Positions 27,721-35,925 of a stretch of DNA of 35,951 nucleotides are shown here, in pieces (position 1 is the stretch's first letter; each line of letters opens with the position of its first letter). Made by a program: the position numbers and the translations under genes. The DNA comes from an uncultured Bacteroidales bacterium (lineage in GTDB: Bacteria; Bacteroidota; Bacteroidia; Bacteroidales; UBA932). The DNA is taken from NCBI GenBank assembly GCA_944325505.1, contig CALVAJ010000026.1:1-35951 (forward strand). Direction: 5' to 3'. Below the pieces are notes generated by a model. That model was given only the letters and a program-made list of their open reading frames with translations, was not told the DNA's origin and made no database searches.

Positions 27721-27960
27721 ATGGAACACCTGATCCAATTAAGTAAGGAAGAAATCGTCATGGGCTTTGTCGCTTCATGCATAGAAAGTGTGGCTGACAG
27801 GCTCGGAAAGGATTATGCCGAAATCTATGGCAGGATGAAAGCCGCCGGCCTGATAGAGAAATACATTATTCCGCATTACGATGTGATCCATACCGAAAGC
27901 AGGGAAAATGTAACGAATGACATGATAGAAACACTCAAACGGTGGGAGGAAGCGCAATGA
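27721..27960 (+). CDS. DUF3791-like small protein
   Basis: 79 residues with the pattern CIESVADRLGK, then IIPHYDVIHTESRENVTNDMIE, which I recognise as DUF3791-like (family name from memory). Soluble, mostly helical, no transmembrane segment. It is the first gene of a trio; its stop overlaps the start of the DUF3990 gene as ATGA, so the two are translationally coupled. The arrangement, a small upstream protein tightly linked to a putative enzyme toxin, is that of an antitoxin, which is inference. Confidence 0.75.
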   Translation: MEHLIQLSKEEIVMGFVASCIESVADRLGKDYAEIYGRMKAAGLIEKYIIPHYDVIHTESRENVTNDMIETLKRWEEAQ

Positions 27961-28439
27961 CATTGTTCCACGGAAGCACCAACAAGGTTTCAGAGCCGGT
28001 CATTTCCTTCGGCAGAACCAGCCTCGATTTCGGCCAGGGATTCTATCTGACAGATTTAAAAGAGCAGGCTATATCCTGGGCAAAAAGACAAGCCGATGCC
28101 AGAAAGGCTCCTCCGGTGCTCAATATTTACGAATTTGAAAAAGAAAGCGCGGTAACGGAATTCCGATATCTGCATTTCAAAGCATACGACAGGGACTGGC
28201 TCCATTTCATCGTTGACAGCAGAAACGGACTTGAGCCGTGGAAAGATTATGACATCATTGAAGGAGGAGTAGCCGATGACAGAGTCATAGATTCCGTAAA
28301 CCTGTATTCAATAGGGCTGATGAGCGAAGAAACAGCATTGCACAACCTTTCTATGCATCAGCCGAACAACCAGATATGCATACTGAATCAGACCGTTATC
28401 GAAAAATATATGAAATTCATTGAATGCATCAAGTTATGA
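27957..28439 (+). CDS. DUF3990 protein, possible ADP-ribosyltransferase-like
   Basis: 160 residues from ATG 27957. The start LFHGSTNKV (His5) and LDFGQGFYLTDL (Tyr30) match DUF3990. The order His, then Tyr in a GFYLT strand, then a later acidic residue resembles the H-Y-E active-site pattern of ADP-ribosyltransferases, and the family has been suggested to share that fold. I cannot assign the third residue with confidence. No signal peptide; cytoplasmic. It is joined by ATGA overlaps to the genes on both sides. A toxin or modifying enzyme role is inferred. Confidence 0.75.
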   Translation: MTLFHGSTNKVSEPVISFGRTSLDFGQGFYLTDLKEQAISWAKRQADARKAPPVLNIYEFEKESAVTEFRYLHFKAYDRDWLHFIVDSRNGLEPWKDYDIIEGGVADDRVIDSVNLYSIGLMSEETALHNLSMHQPNNQICILNQTVIEKYMKFIECIKL

Positions 28440-28660
28440 CAAGACAGCAACATAAAGAAGTCAGAGATATCATCCGCTGGCAAAGGATAGGATGCATCAC
28501 GGTGAAAATGTCAAAAAGGTTCAATATACCGCTACTGGAAGCGCTTGACCTCTTTTACAGGAGCAACACCTGCCGGCGGTTCCATGATGAAAACACGGGA
28601 CTTTACCTGTTCGGGGACAACTACGTAATCGACGAACTTGTCAGGGAATATCAGGGGTGA
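28436..28660 (+). CDS. Small DUF3990-associated protein
   Basis: 74 residues from ATG 28436, overlapping the DUF3990 stop as ATGA. The pattern ISEKFNL-like (MSKRFNIPLLEALDLFYRS), then FHDENTGLYLFGDNYVIDELV, is common in small proteins linked to DUF3990 and also annotated DUF3791-like; family assignment is from memory. Its last 20 codons (from 28597) lie in the left copy of the long direct repeat, and the same 64 bases recur without change at 30278-30341. Confidence 0.7.
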   Translation: MTRQQHKEVRDIIRWQRIGCITVKMSKRFNIPLLEALDLFYRSNTCRRFHDENTGLYLFGDNYVIDELVREYQG

Positions 28661-28926
28661 AGGATGCCGGCGAGCCGAAACTCCGGCACAGGTGGACCGG
28701 AGAGTCACTTCCCGCAACTTTTTCAGGACGGGACTTAACCCTGGCGCACGCGGATATCTATACAATAGCTTAAAAATCAATCAATTATCAATCCTATTAC
28801 TTGCGCCAGACCCCTCCCGGGAACTACCCTGAAGCAACTTATCAAACAGATAATCTACTAATATTCAGCATTTTACGCCCAAAACAACATGCACCAGGGT
28901 TTTGGGAAGGCTTGAGCTGCCGGAAT
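28597..28926 (+). repeat. Long direct repeat, left copy
   Basis: About 330 bases matching 30278-30609 with roughly 21 substitutions and two single-base insertions by manual alignment (about 93 percent). It covers the end of the small DUF3990-associated gene and non-coding sequence. Just after the stop codon there are alternative hairpins, TGCCGG (28665-28670) with CCGGCA (28683-28688), or CTCCGG (28681-28686) with CCGGAG (28697-28702). Further on come the shared header (28716-28734) and the inverted motifs CTGGCGCA (28741), TGCGCCAG (28802) and TGCACCAG (28890). The non-coding stretch 28661-29045 otherwise holds only a minus-strand terminator. Confidence 0.85.
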
Positions 28927-28991
28927 GGAAAACCATCTATCTGGCGTGTTTCGGACTTGCACCGGTTAGTGAATGTTCGGACCGGGCAAAC

Positions 28992-29020
28992 AAAAAGAGC
29001 GGTGACATCGCTGTTACCGC
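28992..29020 (-). terminator. Terminator of the STAS-like/ATPase operon
   Basis: On the minus strand the arms GCGGTAACA (29020-29012) and TGTCACCGC (29007-28999) form a nine-bp stem with one G-T pair and a four-base loop, followed by CTTTTTG. It lies 26 bases after the end of the STAS-like gene. Confidence 0.75.
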
Positions 29021-29045
29021 CCTAATATTCATATGCTTCAAATTG

Positions 29046-29327
29046 CTAAGCAAATCTTTCTACATATTCCTTAATACGTTTTGCCTGATTTGCTGTAATA
29101 TTAGAAAACGTTATCTTTTGTCTAATAAAATCAGCGCCTCTTTCTCTGATAAATCTCCCGAATGACACATTTAAAAACATTGACGGGACAAGTGAAACGT
29201 TTGCCAGATTCAGGTCAATCTTCTCGACATCATCTATCTTCTCAGACATTATTTGATAAAGCTGAGTCCCGGCATCCGGATAGGACCTGTTCTGCATAAG
29301 ATCATACACATTAATTGTAAAATACAT
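29046..29327 (-). CDS. STAS-like domain protein (DUF4325)
   Basis: 93 residues, a single STAS-like domain of the DUF4325 type: a central strand IDLNLANVSLVPSMFLNVSFG (about 38-58, with SxxFLN typical of the family), then RFIRERGADFIRQKITFSNI. By family knowledge such proteins pair with GHKL ATPases as anti-sigma-factor-like partner-switching modules. It lies 18 bases after the ATPase gene and is followed by a good terminator, so the two form a closed operon. AT-rich compared with flanking genes, suggesting separate origin. Confidence 0.8.
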   Translation of the reverse strand: MYFTINVYDLMQNRSYPDAGTQLYQIMSEKIDDVEKIDLNLANVSLVPSMFLNVSFGRFIRERGADFIRQKITFSNITANQAKRIKEYVERFA

Positions 29328-29345
29328 CGCAATGTCCTCCTTATA

Positions 29346-30212
29346 TTACCAATTAAAATCCGTTATTATCTCTTCATCGTCAAAGTGCGACAATGACATA
29401 CTATATAATATCAAAGTACCCTCAAAATTAAAGCCAAGATTAAAAACTTTTTCTTGCGCCTCCGATGTAACCATTGCAGCCCGATTGCTTATAATCCAAA
29501 GATAATCATCCTGAGTACACGAACTTCTGATATTGCCTAAACCTTTTCCTGCATTATGTATTCTGGATCCTACAGTAAAATCGTCTTCCATTGCTTTAAT
29601 CAAAGCTTGCCTGTCATCTATAATATCAGGACAAACAGTTCTTACCGAAGTCGGTATACCTATACCGAAATCACAAATTGCGACATTTAACGTTTCTTCA
29701 TCCGGCTCGAATGACACCATAGAAAAGGCGTTATTTGATTTCGCGTGATCCTGTATATTATAATACGCCTCAGTCAGGCTCATCTCTACAGCGCTTAAAT
29801 CTTTCTTTTTAAAAAATGTATTGCGTAAATACTCACTTATTCTCTTTGCATGTATGTCTTTTGTAGATGAATCAAACCTCCAAAGATTCAATATGTTGGA
29901 ACTCTTTGCCTCTACATAATTCTGTCCGCCTTTCCAATATTCATGAAGTCGCAATTGTTCTATCAAATAGCCACTTACAGGATACTGATTGCTTACTTTC
30001 ACATTTATTCCTCTATGATCCAGATACTCTACAAGACAGGCCAATAATACTATATGCTCCGGTCTGATTCTTTCTACAGAAATATCGGGGAAACAAAATA
30101 TCACATTGTCCCCTCTACGTAACTGTATTCTTCTGGCTTCGCAAATCGTTGCCAACCATCCTACCCTGGTCGCTGTAGGAAACGGTAATTGGATCGTAGT
30201 CTGCCCTGGCAT
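29346..30212 (-). CDS. GHKL-fold ATPase (anti-sigma-kinase or histidine-kinase-like)
   Basis: 288 residues from ATG 30212 (TTG 30221 would add three). The first 100 residues look like a STAS or similar alpha/beta domain (VIFCFPDISVERIRPEHIVLL), the rest is a GHKL ATPase: N box EAYYNIQDHA with Glu148 and Asn152, G1 box DFGIGI (181-186), G2 box GKGLGNI (222-228). No histidine phospho-acceptor domain and no membrane segment are seen, so it is not a classical sensor kinase. With the DUF4325 partner it suggests a partner-switching or defence-type regulatory pair. AT-rich and bracketed by long direct repeats. A TAnnTTTG box (30226-30219) is too close to the ATG to be trusted. Confidence 0.82.
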   Translation of the reverse strand: MPGQTTIQLPFPTATRVGWLATICEARRIQLRRGDNVIFCFPDISVERIRPEHIVLLACLVEYLDHRGINVKVSNQYPVSGYLIEQLRLHEYWKGGQNYVEAKSSNILNLWRFDSSTKDIHAKRISEYLRNTFFKKKDLSAVEMSLTEAYYNIQDHAKSNNAFSMVSFEPDEETLNVAICDFGIGIPTSVRTVCPDIIDDRQALIKAMEDDFTVGSRIHNAGKGLGNIRSSCTQDDYLWIISNRAAMVTSEAQEKVFNLGFNFEGTLILYSMSLSHFDDEEIITDFNW

Positions 30213-30277
30213 AGTTTGCAAATGTAATCACAAAGTAAATATTATCAAATATTTCCGCAGTAAATTTGAGACATTTG

Positions 30278-30341
30278 GGGACTTTACCTGTTCGGGGACA
30301 ACTACGTAATCGACGAACTTGTCAGGGAATATCAGGGGTGA
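30278..30341 (+). pseudogene. Remnant 3' end of the DUF3990-associated gene
   Basis: 64 bases identical to 28597-28660, coding the last 20 residues and TGA stop of the small DUF3990-associated protein. No start or upstream coding sequence precedes it. It marks the right copy of the direct repeat as a duplicated gene end. Confidence 0.8.
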
Positions 30342-30609
30342 AGGATGCCGGCGATCCGAAACTCCGGCACAGGTGGGACCGGAGAGTCACTTCCCGCAAA
30401 CTTTTTCATGACGGAACTTAACCCAGGCGTACGCGGATATCTGCACAATAGTCTAAAAATCAATCAATTATCAACCCTATTACTTGCGCCATACCCCTCC
30501 CGGGAACTACCCTGAAGCAACTTATCAAACAGATAATCTACTAATATTCAGTATTTTACACCCAAAACGATATGCGCCAGGGTTTTGGGAATACATGAAC
30601 TACCGGAAT
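30278..30609 (+). repeat. Long direct repeat, right copy
   Basis: Right copy of the repeat at 28597-28926, same orientation, 1.68 kb away. The first 94 bases differ at one position, the remaining 240 at about twenty plus two indels, so divergence is uneven. The two alternative hairpins and the header (30399-30417) are retained; the inner motifs are partly degraded (first AACCCAGGCGTA, last TGCGCCAGGG). It ends 22 bases before the stop of the fimbrial gene. The gene-free stretch 30222-30630 contains only this copy and AT-rich sequence upstream of the ATPase gene. Confidence 0.85.
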
Positions 30610-30630
30610 ATGACGGAGAACCGGAATGGA

Positions 30631-33600
30631 TCAGTCTGTATCCTTGACACAGCGGACATAGCCGCGTTCTTCATCATTATCCGGATTATTTTCCAGAATA
30701 AAAGCATTGTTATCATAATTCCATAAGAAGCCATCCCTTCCAGAATATCCATGAACACCATCATTATTCATAGAAAAAGATGTCTGGCAGATATAGACTG
30801 AAGGATGCAGATTTGAAAAAGTCTTTGATTCCTGATGTTCTTCATGATTCCAAAAATTACCCCAATTAGAATCTCTTACCCAATATGTTGCAGTAACCTC
30901 ATATCCAGGCCACTGATCTGCAGACAGTCGAGATGCCATTATAAGCAATTCCCTCTGATTTGGAATCCTATAACCTTCCGGACACACATTAGTAGACTGA
31001 TAATAAGACCACGGATTCCTGTTTATCCATTTATACCCAGCAGAACTTTCTGTACTAGACTCTGAATGTGGATCTGTATGTCCGCCATTTACAGGCTCAA
31101 GCCTATCTTCAGGATATACATCCTTACTTACTACAAACTTCGCATAAGGTCTGTTATTGGCACTCGTTTCCGGATGATTTGGAAGAGGTACGATCTCCAG
31201 GTTAGTCCTGCGGGATTTCTCGCTCATATTCGTAATATCCAGAGTGTATGTACCGTCTTTGTTATATATGACATCAACCAGATCCTCAGGTATTTCTTCT
31301 TCGTCCGCAAGTGACAGCCCGAGATTCCTTACGCAGCGGTATGAGTAATTCTCTCCATTAAGTGTACAGGATCCGTATTGCCCGCCATAAGACCCTTTTG
31401 ACGCGCCTTCTTCCGCCCACAGAACCCATGGTGCACTATCGTAAGAGTTGTACGAACTTGAAGTGTAGTGCCAGTATACTCCATCCGGTCCTTGAGCCCC
31501 CGGTCTGTCTGCACTGTTCCTCGGATACAGCCTGGACTCCGCATCAAGGGCATACTCGCCGAGGTAAATATCAGTGAGCTGGTTTATGGAAGCCAGATAC
31601 CAGCGGATTTCATTATCATCAATTTTATTATCTCCATTCAGGTCACGGTTACGCATCAGACAGGCATATGCAGCATTTTCATATCCGCTGTTCAATCCAT
31701 ACTGATCCGAAGTATTCAGAACCTGGGTCCAGGACTTGCCACGCATCCAAGTCAGGGTATTGGTCCTTCCGTTGCTCTCGCTGGATGCAGATGAAGTTAT
31801 CACACCTTCTCCTACCGGCAGTCTTTTGGTCTCCATAACGGATTCCAGACCCCATGCAGTCGTCAGCTCCTCTTTATCCACATTGAATATGGTCCTGATG
31901 GCTCTTTGGCTAAAGGTGTACAGGGAGTTTACCACACTTGAGTTCCCGTCCTCGCTGTAATGGACATCTCCCGTAATGATGTGCATCTGACGGTCTTCCT
32001 TCTCCACGCTTACCTTCCACAGAGACCTGTTCTCCTCACCTGTTTCTCCTGTAAGAGGATCTACATAGTACAGGTTCTCATCGACAAAGGCCGTAATACA
32101 GATATGATCGCTGCCTGCAGGAATCAGATTGGCAATAGTGACTCCGGTCACATTTCTGTTTTTAACATCCTTGAGATAATTCACCAACTGGTCGATATCC
32201 CTTAGCCTTGCATTCGGATGTGAGGAGGAATAGGAAGGAGATGGCGTGCCGTCATCGTCCTTTGCAGGGTCATCATAGTTCTGGTCTCCAGGATATTTGA
32301 CGTACTGGCCGTGTCCGTAACCGTATTCTGTATTGATGGCAAACTTTATCCATTTGTAATCCTCGACTCCGCTATAATCCGTACTGCCCGGGTCATGTAT
32401 ACCGGAACTGAACGGTGTTTTCACCCCCCAGGTAAGATTATCGGTAATAATATCCGGAGATATCTCCAGCAGTGTCCTGTCATAATGGGAGTCCAGATTG
32501 AAAATGACATTATTGCTATATACTATGTCTCCTTCGTATCCTGGACGCACCTCTGAATTTCCAGATTCATTTTCATTAGTCACCTCGACGATAACATTGT
32601 CAAGTCCCGTTACTGTAACATTATAGGTATAATGTCCGTTACGTCTGGTGTAGTAATCATTTGCATCTCCTGACGCATATCCGAGGTGAATGATGAACCG
32701 CACATCAGCATTGATATTATAATTCTTTGTATCAATATAGGACATATGGCCTGTAAGGATGAGGTATGTGGAGTTATCTGCCGCATACATGAAATCAGTA
32801 TTCTCATATATCTGGCCCGGTCTGCCGACTGCTGAGCCGTCGAAATCGGCAGTATTGCTTTCATCCCTCAAGGCATAGGCCTTATCCTTGTCGGTTTCCG
32901 TTATCTGCTGCTTGTATCCCTTCCTGTTTTCAGGCATGTAGAATACGAAACTTCCACCTCGATAATATACGTTGTTATCCCCATCTTCAAACTGATCCAT
33001 CACTTCGAACACCCGTTCGTCCGTATCATAATACGAGCAGCCATCACCGTCAGCATCAGAGGTACGGGCATAGTCCGAGATTTCGGATTCAAGCAGCAGC
33101 GACTGCTTTGGCACCTGCATGACCCTCCATGTCTTAGGCTCGAACGAGAAATCCTTCCATTCTGCATTTGATGGTGACGAAGAGACTTTGACCTCGATCT
33201 TCGCATCCACCCTTTTAAGTCTCAGCGTGCAGTCAAGGGTTCCACCTCCGGCTTCAGAAACAATATCGATCTTTGTCCTCTCGTCTGAAAGAGAGACATC
33301 TTCATCCGACTGCACATTTCCTGCTACCGCGTAGCCGGCCATAAGGAACAGGCCACCGCGCTCTATCGATTCCTGACGGGCATTTATGACGAGATTCCGG
33401 AGTTCGTCAAGGGTATTGATTTTGTCCAGGTCAGAAGCAGAAACGTTATATGCCGTAGAAGTTTCGGATGTTGTCAGATTCGCGACGCCGATTATCCTCG
33501 CATCATTCGCGGATTTGACGGAAAACTGCACTTTGCCGGAAGAAGACGCATTTCCATTATTTACGGTAAGGCCTGCGTCAAGAGTAAAGAAGCTACTGCC

Positions 33601-33858
33601 ACTCTCCAGGGAAATACGGTTTCCGGAAGCATCGAAAATGAAAATATACATATTTTCTACCCTGTACTCATATCTGCTCTCCTGAGCCGCCCTGGTAATG
33701 ATTTCCGCATCATCTACGCTATATGACAGAGTCACTTCGGTAGGGATTCCCTCCACGACTTTACTTTCCGGGAATATTTCTTCCTTTACACAGGCTGACA
33801 GAAGCGTCAGCAAGGCCGGAAACCAGATTATATTCAATGCTTTCATTTCTCTCAACAT
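30631..33858 (-). CDS. DUF4906-like fimbrial (tip-type) lipoprotein
   Basis: A large surface protein, 1075 residues from ATG 33858 (or 1071 from 33846). Lipobox LLSAC with Cys23. The N-terminal half resembles Bacteroidales fimbrial subunits (VENMYIFIFDASGNRI early, then LKRVDAKIEVKV), and the C-terminal third ends with CPEGYRIPNQRELLIMA and GYVRCVKD, as in DUF4906 and Fibrobacter-paralogous-type proteins. Such large members are often fimbrial tip or accessory subunits. It is the last of three fimbrial genes, three bases after the previous one. Its 3' end lies next to the right copy of the direct repeat. Confidence 0.8.
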   Translation of the reverse strand: MLREMKALNIIWFPALLTLLSACVKEEIFPESKVVEGIPTEVTLSYSVDDAEIITRAAQESRYEYRVENMYIFIFDASGNRISLESGSSFFTLDAGLTVNNGNASSSGKVQFSVKSANDARIIGVANLTTSETSTAYNVSASDLDKINTLDELRNLVINARQESIERGGLFLMAGYAVAGNVQSDEDVSLSDERTKIDIVSEAGGGTLDCTLRLKRVDAKIEVKVSSSPSNAEWKDFSFEPKTWRVMQVPKQSLLLESEISDYARTSDADGDGCSYYDTDERVFEVMDQFEDGDNNVYYRGGSFVFYMPENRKGYKQQITETDKDKAYALRDESNTADFDGSAVGRPGQIYENTDFMYAADNSTYLILTGHMSYIDTKNYNINADVRFIIHLGYASGDANDYYTRRNGHYTYNVTVTGLDNVIVEVTNENESGNSEVRPGYEGDIVYSNNVIFNLDSHYDRTLLEISPDIITDNLTWGVKTPFSSGIHDPGSTDYSGVEDYKWIKFAINTEYGYGHGQYVKYPGDQNYDDPAKDDDGTPSPSYSSSHPNARLRDIDQLVNYLKDVKNRNVTGVTIANLIPAGSDHICITAFVDENLYYVDPLTGETGEENRSLWKVSVEKEDRQMHIITGDVHYSEDGNSSVVNSLYTFSQRAIRTIFNVDKEELTTAWGLESVMETKRLPVGEGVITSSASSESNGRTNTLTWMRGKSWTQVLNTSDQYGLNSGYENAAYACLMRNRDLNGDNKIDDNEIRWYLASINQLTDIYLGEYALDAESRLYPRNSADRPGAQGPDGVYWHYTSSSYNSYDSAPWVLWAEEGASKGSYGGQYGSCTLNGENYSYRCVRNLGLSLADEEEIPEDLVDVIYNKDGTYTLDITNMSEKSRRTNLEIVPLPNHPETSANNRPYAKFVVSKDVYPEDRLEPVNGGHTDPHSESSTESSAGYKWINRNPWSYYQSTNVCPEGYRIPNQRELLIMASRLSADQWPGYEVTATYWVRDSNWGNFWNHEEHQESKTFSNLHPSVYICQTSFSMNNDGVHGYSGRDGFLWNYDNNAFILENNPDNDEERGYVRCVKDTD

Positions 33859-33861
33859 TTA

Positions 33862-34917
33862 TCAATTGAAGTCAGGGACATTCACAGTATAGGTATCCCA
33901 GTCAGAGACATTAAAGTCAAGGGTAACATTGGTCGTCGAAGTAATTCTGGCCCTTATGTTTACCTGAGTATTCCTTCGGAAAGAATTTTTCGTTGTGAAC
34001 CTTCGGGCTTCATAATCAATTGTTTTTCCATCAACCGCGGCCGACATGGCTATCGTAAACGGACTGTCTCCGTCACCCTGATAAGCATATGTCGGGTATA
34101 TGTAAAAGACATACGGCTCGCTGTCCTTCATGCTCTCCGCACTCAGCGATGGGCTGAAACTAAATTCTTCGTACTTCGGAATTTCAGGGATATCAAGCTG
34201 ATACGTAGGGAACATATAGAACCTGTCACCGGAAAAAGGGCCGAATGAAAAACTGTCGATCGTCAGAGACGAACCTGTGGCATTCTCGACCGTAATATTG
34301 AACTTTACTACAGCCCTCTCCAAATTGATATCCACTTCTTTCATCCCCTGACTGACTTCCACCTGAGTTGCCCAGCTGCTGATCGGCAGTCCGTGATCTT
34401 CTATGCCGGCATAGTCTTTAGGGAAATGCCTGTTTTCAGGGTCATCGACAAATATCAGTTTGGTATTTCCTTCAAGTTCAGCCAAAATCGTGTTATTATC
34501 ATAGGTTATCCCGAGACTTTCTTCATTTCCGATGCAATATACGGTCGCACTTCCGACCGGGATATCAGGAACGGTAACGGTTCCATGGTCAAGGACAGGC
34601 GTTCCTGCAGCGGTTCCGATATCCGGTATCTTATCATTATATATAATCCTCAAATCTCCGCCAGACACACTTCCTTTGGTGACAATGATCCTGAGGGTTC
34701 TCAGTCCCTCGTACGGCAAAGCATTGGCATCCTCGGCTTTGGTGGACAATATTGCCGGAGCACCGTCCATCGTCAGGACAAGCTTCATGTCCGCCGTGCC
34801 TTCTTCCTGTCCTATTTCGGTTTTCTGACATCCCGAAACGGCAAGACAGGCCATCAGACATGCTATCAGATATATTTTCCCGTATGACATAATATCGGAC
34901 ATAACTGTTTGCATCAT
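33862..34917 (-). CDS. Fimbrillin-family lipoprotein (FimB/Mfa2- or FimA/Mfa1-like)
   Basis: 351 residues with lipobox AVSGC at Cys30 and an N-terminal fimbrillin domain (YEGLRTLRIIVTKG, then VEVSQGMKEVDINLERAVVKFNI as the second beta domain start). In type V pili of Bacteroidales such lipoproteins are anchors or stalk subunits exported by the lipoprotein path and assembled by strand exchange after proteolysis. Start could also be at 34902 or 34890, the latter giving MSYGKIYLIAC. It lies nine bases after the preceding fimbrial gene and three before the large one. Confidence 0.78.
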   Translation of the reverse strand: MMQTVMSDIMSYGKIYLIACLMACLAVSGCQKTEIGQEEGTADMKLVLTMDGAPAILSTKAEDANALPYEGLRTLRIIVTKGSVSGGDLRIIYNDKIPDIGTAAGTPVLDHGTVTVPDIPVGSATVYCIGNEESLGITYDNNTILAELEGNTKLIFVDDPENRHFPKDYAGIEDHGLPISSWATQVEVSQGMKEVDINLERAVVKFNITVENATGSSLTIDSFSFGPFSGDRFYMFPTYQLDIPEIPKYEEFSFSPSLSAESMKDSEPYVFYIYPTYAYQGDGDSPFTIAMSAAVDGKTIDYEARRFTTKNSFRRNTQVNIRARITSTTNVTLDFNVSDWDTYTVNVPDFN

Positions 34918-34926
34918 AAAGACAAA

Positions 34927-35925
34927 TTACCACTCTACCGATGTATTTTCCTGCACCCACGGACGTACGCTGACATTGACGGAAATGCTTCCCATATTCA
35001 ACTGAAGGGTATATCTGTAGGACTGGCCTTTTTCCCATGCCTTCACATCCGTATCCGAAAGGTTCAAAGACAGCTTTTCTATTTCATCGGGATCAGAGGA
35101 AGAATTCTTTCTGTAAGAGATGGAAAGTACCGCTTCCGTAAGATCTGAATGCGGAATCATAAGTATATCGTCAAAAAGAGTAGCTGTTCCTTCTGTAGCA
35201 GCAGGATTCTCGACTTCAAAAGGAGTTGAGTCCTGTGTCGCCGTCCCGTCCTCGGAAGGAGACCAGGACGATGATGCCGCATTCTTGGTAAATGTTCCCT
35301 TGTAATCTACGCCATACAAGACGGACGAAACTACTGTAACAGCGTTCGTCTCCAGCATGAAAGACAAGCGGGTCAGTTCATGACTGAATTTGAAGCTGAC
35401 TGTCTGAGGAGTGTTGCCGGACATATCGGTGCGGGAGGCTGTCATGAGGTCATGTCCCTTGGTGGAGTCGAAGCCGGTGACGGTGAGGGTGCCGTCCGCA
35501 TCATAGGCTGCGCTTTCTGCAGCCTTGTGTCCGTTCCGGTCTTCTGCCGTCAGCGTAGCTGTGTCAGGATAGAGGGCGTAGAAGTCATATGTATTTTCCG
35601 GCATCCAGTATCTGGTTCCTTCGTATGTCCAAGATGTACCGGTACGGGAAACTTCGGTAGCGGAAAAGACTTCCGCCGGGGTCGGGGTGGCAGAGGAATT
35701 GTCTGTCCTCCAGCCCCATACGCTGAAACTGCCGATATCGGAAGGGCCAGTCACGACCGACTTGGCGGCCACGTCTGTGAATGTTATGGCAGAACTGTCC
35801 TGACCGTGCTGTCCTGCAACGGTGACCTTCGAGCAGGATGACAGCATGAACGCCACACTCCCCAGGAGCAGAACCGCCCGAGGGAGGAAAGTGATGGAGT
35901 GTACGGTATGTTTCAGCATATTCAT
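34927..35925 (-). CDS. Fimbrillin-like lipoprotein (Mfa_like_1)
   Basis: 332 residues, lipobox MLSSC at Cys31. Contains the pattern ITFTDVAAKSVV, then SFSVWGWRTD, then YDFYALYP and FKFSHELTRLSFMLE, characteristic of the Mfa_like_1 (fimbrillin-like) family, with a C-terminal SISVNVSVRPWVQ. Probably a structural or accessory subunit of the same type V fimbria as the two following genes. First of the three genes within the window; its promoter region lies at or beyond the right edge, where 35926-35951 shows nothing I can call. Confidence 0.85.
   Translation of the reverse strand: MNMLKHTVHSITFLPRAVLLLGSVAFMLSSCSKVTVAGQHGQDSSAITFTDVAAKSVVTGPSDIGSFSVWGWRTDNSSATPTPAEVFSATEVSRTGTSWTYEGTRYWMPENTYDFYALYPDTATLTAEDRNGHKAAESAAYDADGTLTVTGFDSTKGHDLMTASRTDMSGNTPQTVSFKFSHELTRLSFMLETNAVTVVSSVLYGVDYKGTFTKNAASSSWSPSEDGTATQDSTPFEVENPAATEGTATLFDDILMIPHSDLTEAVLSISYRKNSSSDPDEIEKLSLNLSDTDVKAWEKGQSYRYTLQLNMGSISVNVSVRPWVQENTSVEW

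Noticed and set aside
30219-30226. TAnnTTTG box as promoter of the GHKL ATPase gene
   Set aside because: It lies only seven bases before the ATG, which would leave almost no leader; no better box was found nearby.
28661-30630. Insertion sequence or integrative element with its own recombinase
   Set aside because: No transposase, integrase or terminal inverted repeats of an insertion sequence are present between or beside the direct repeats.
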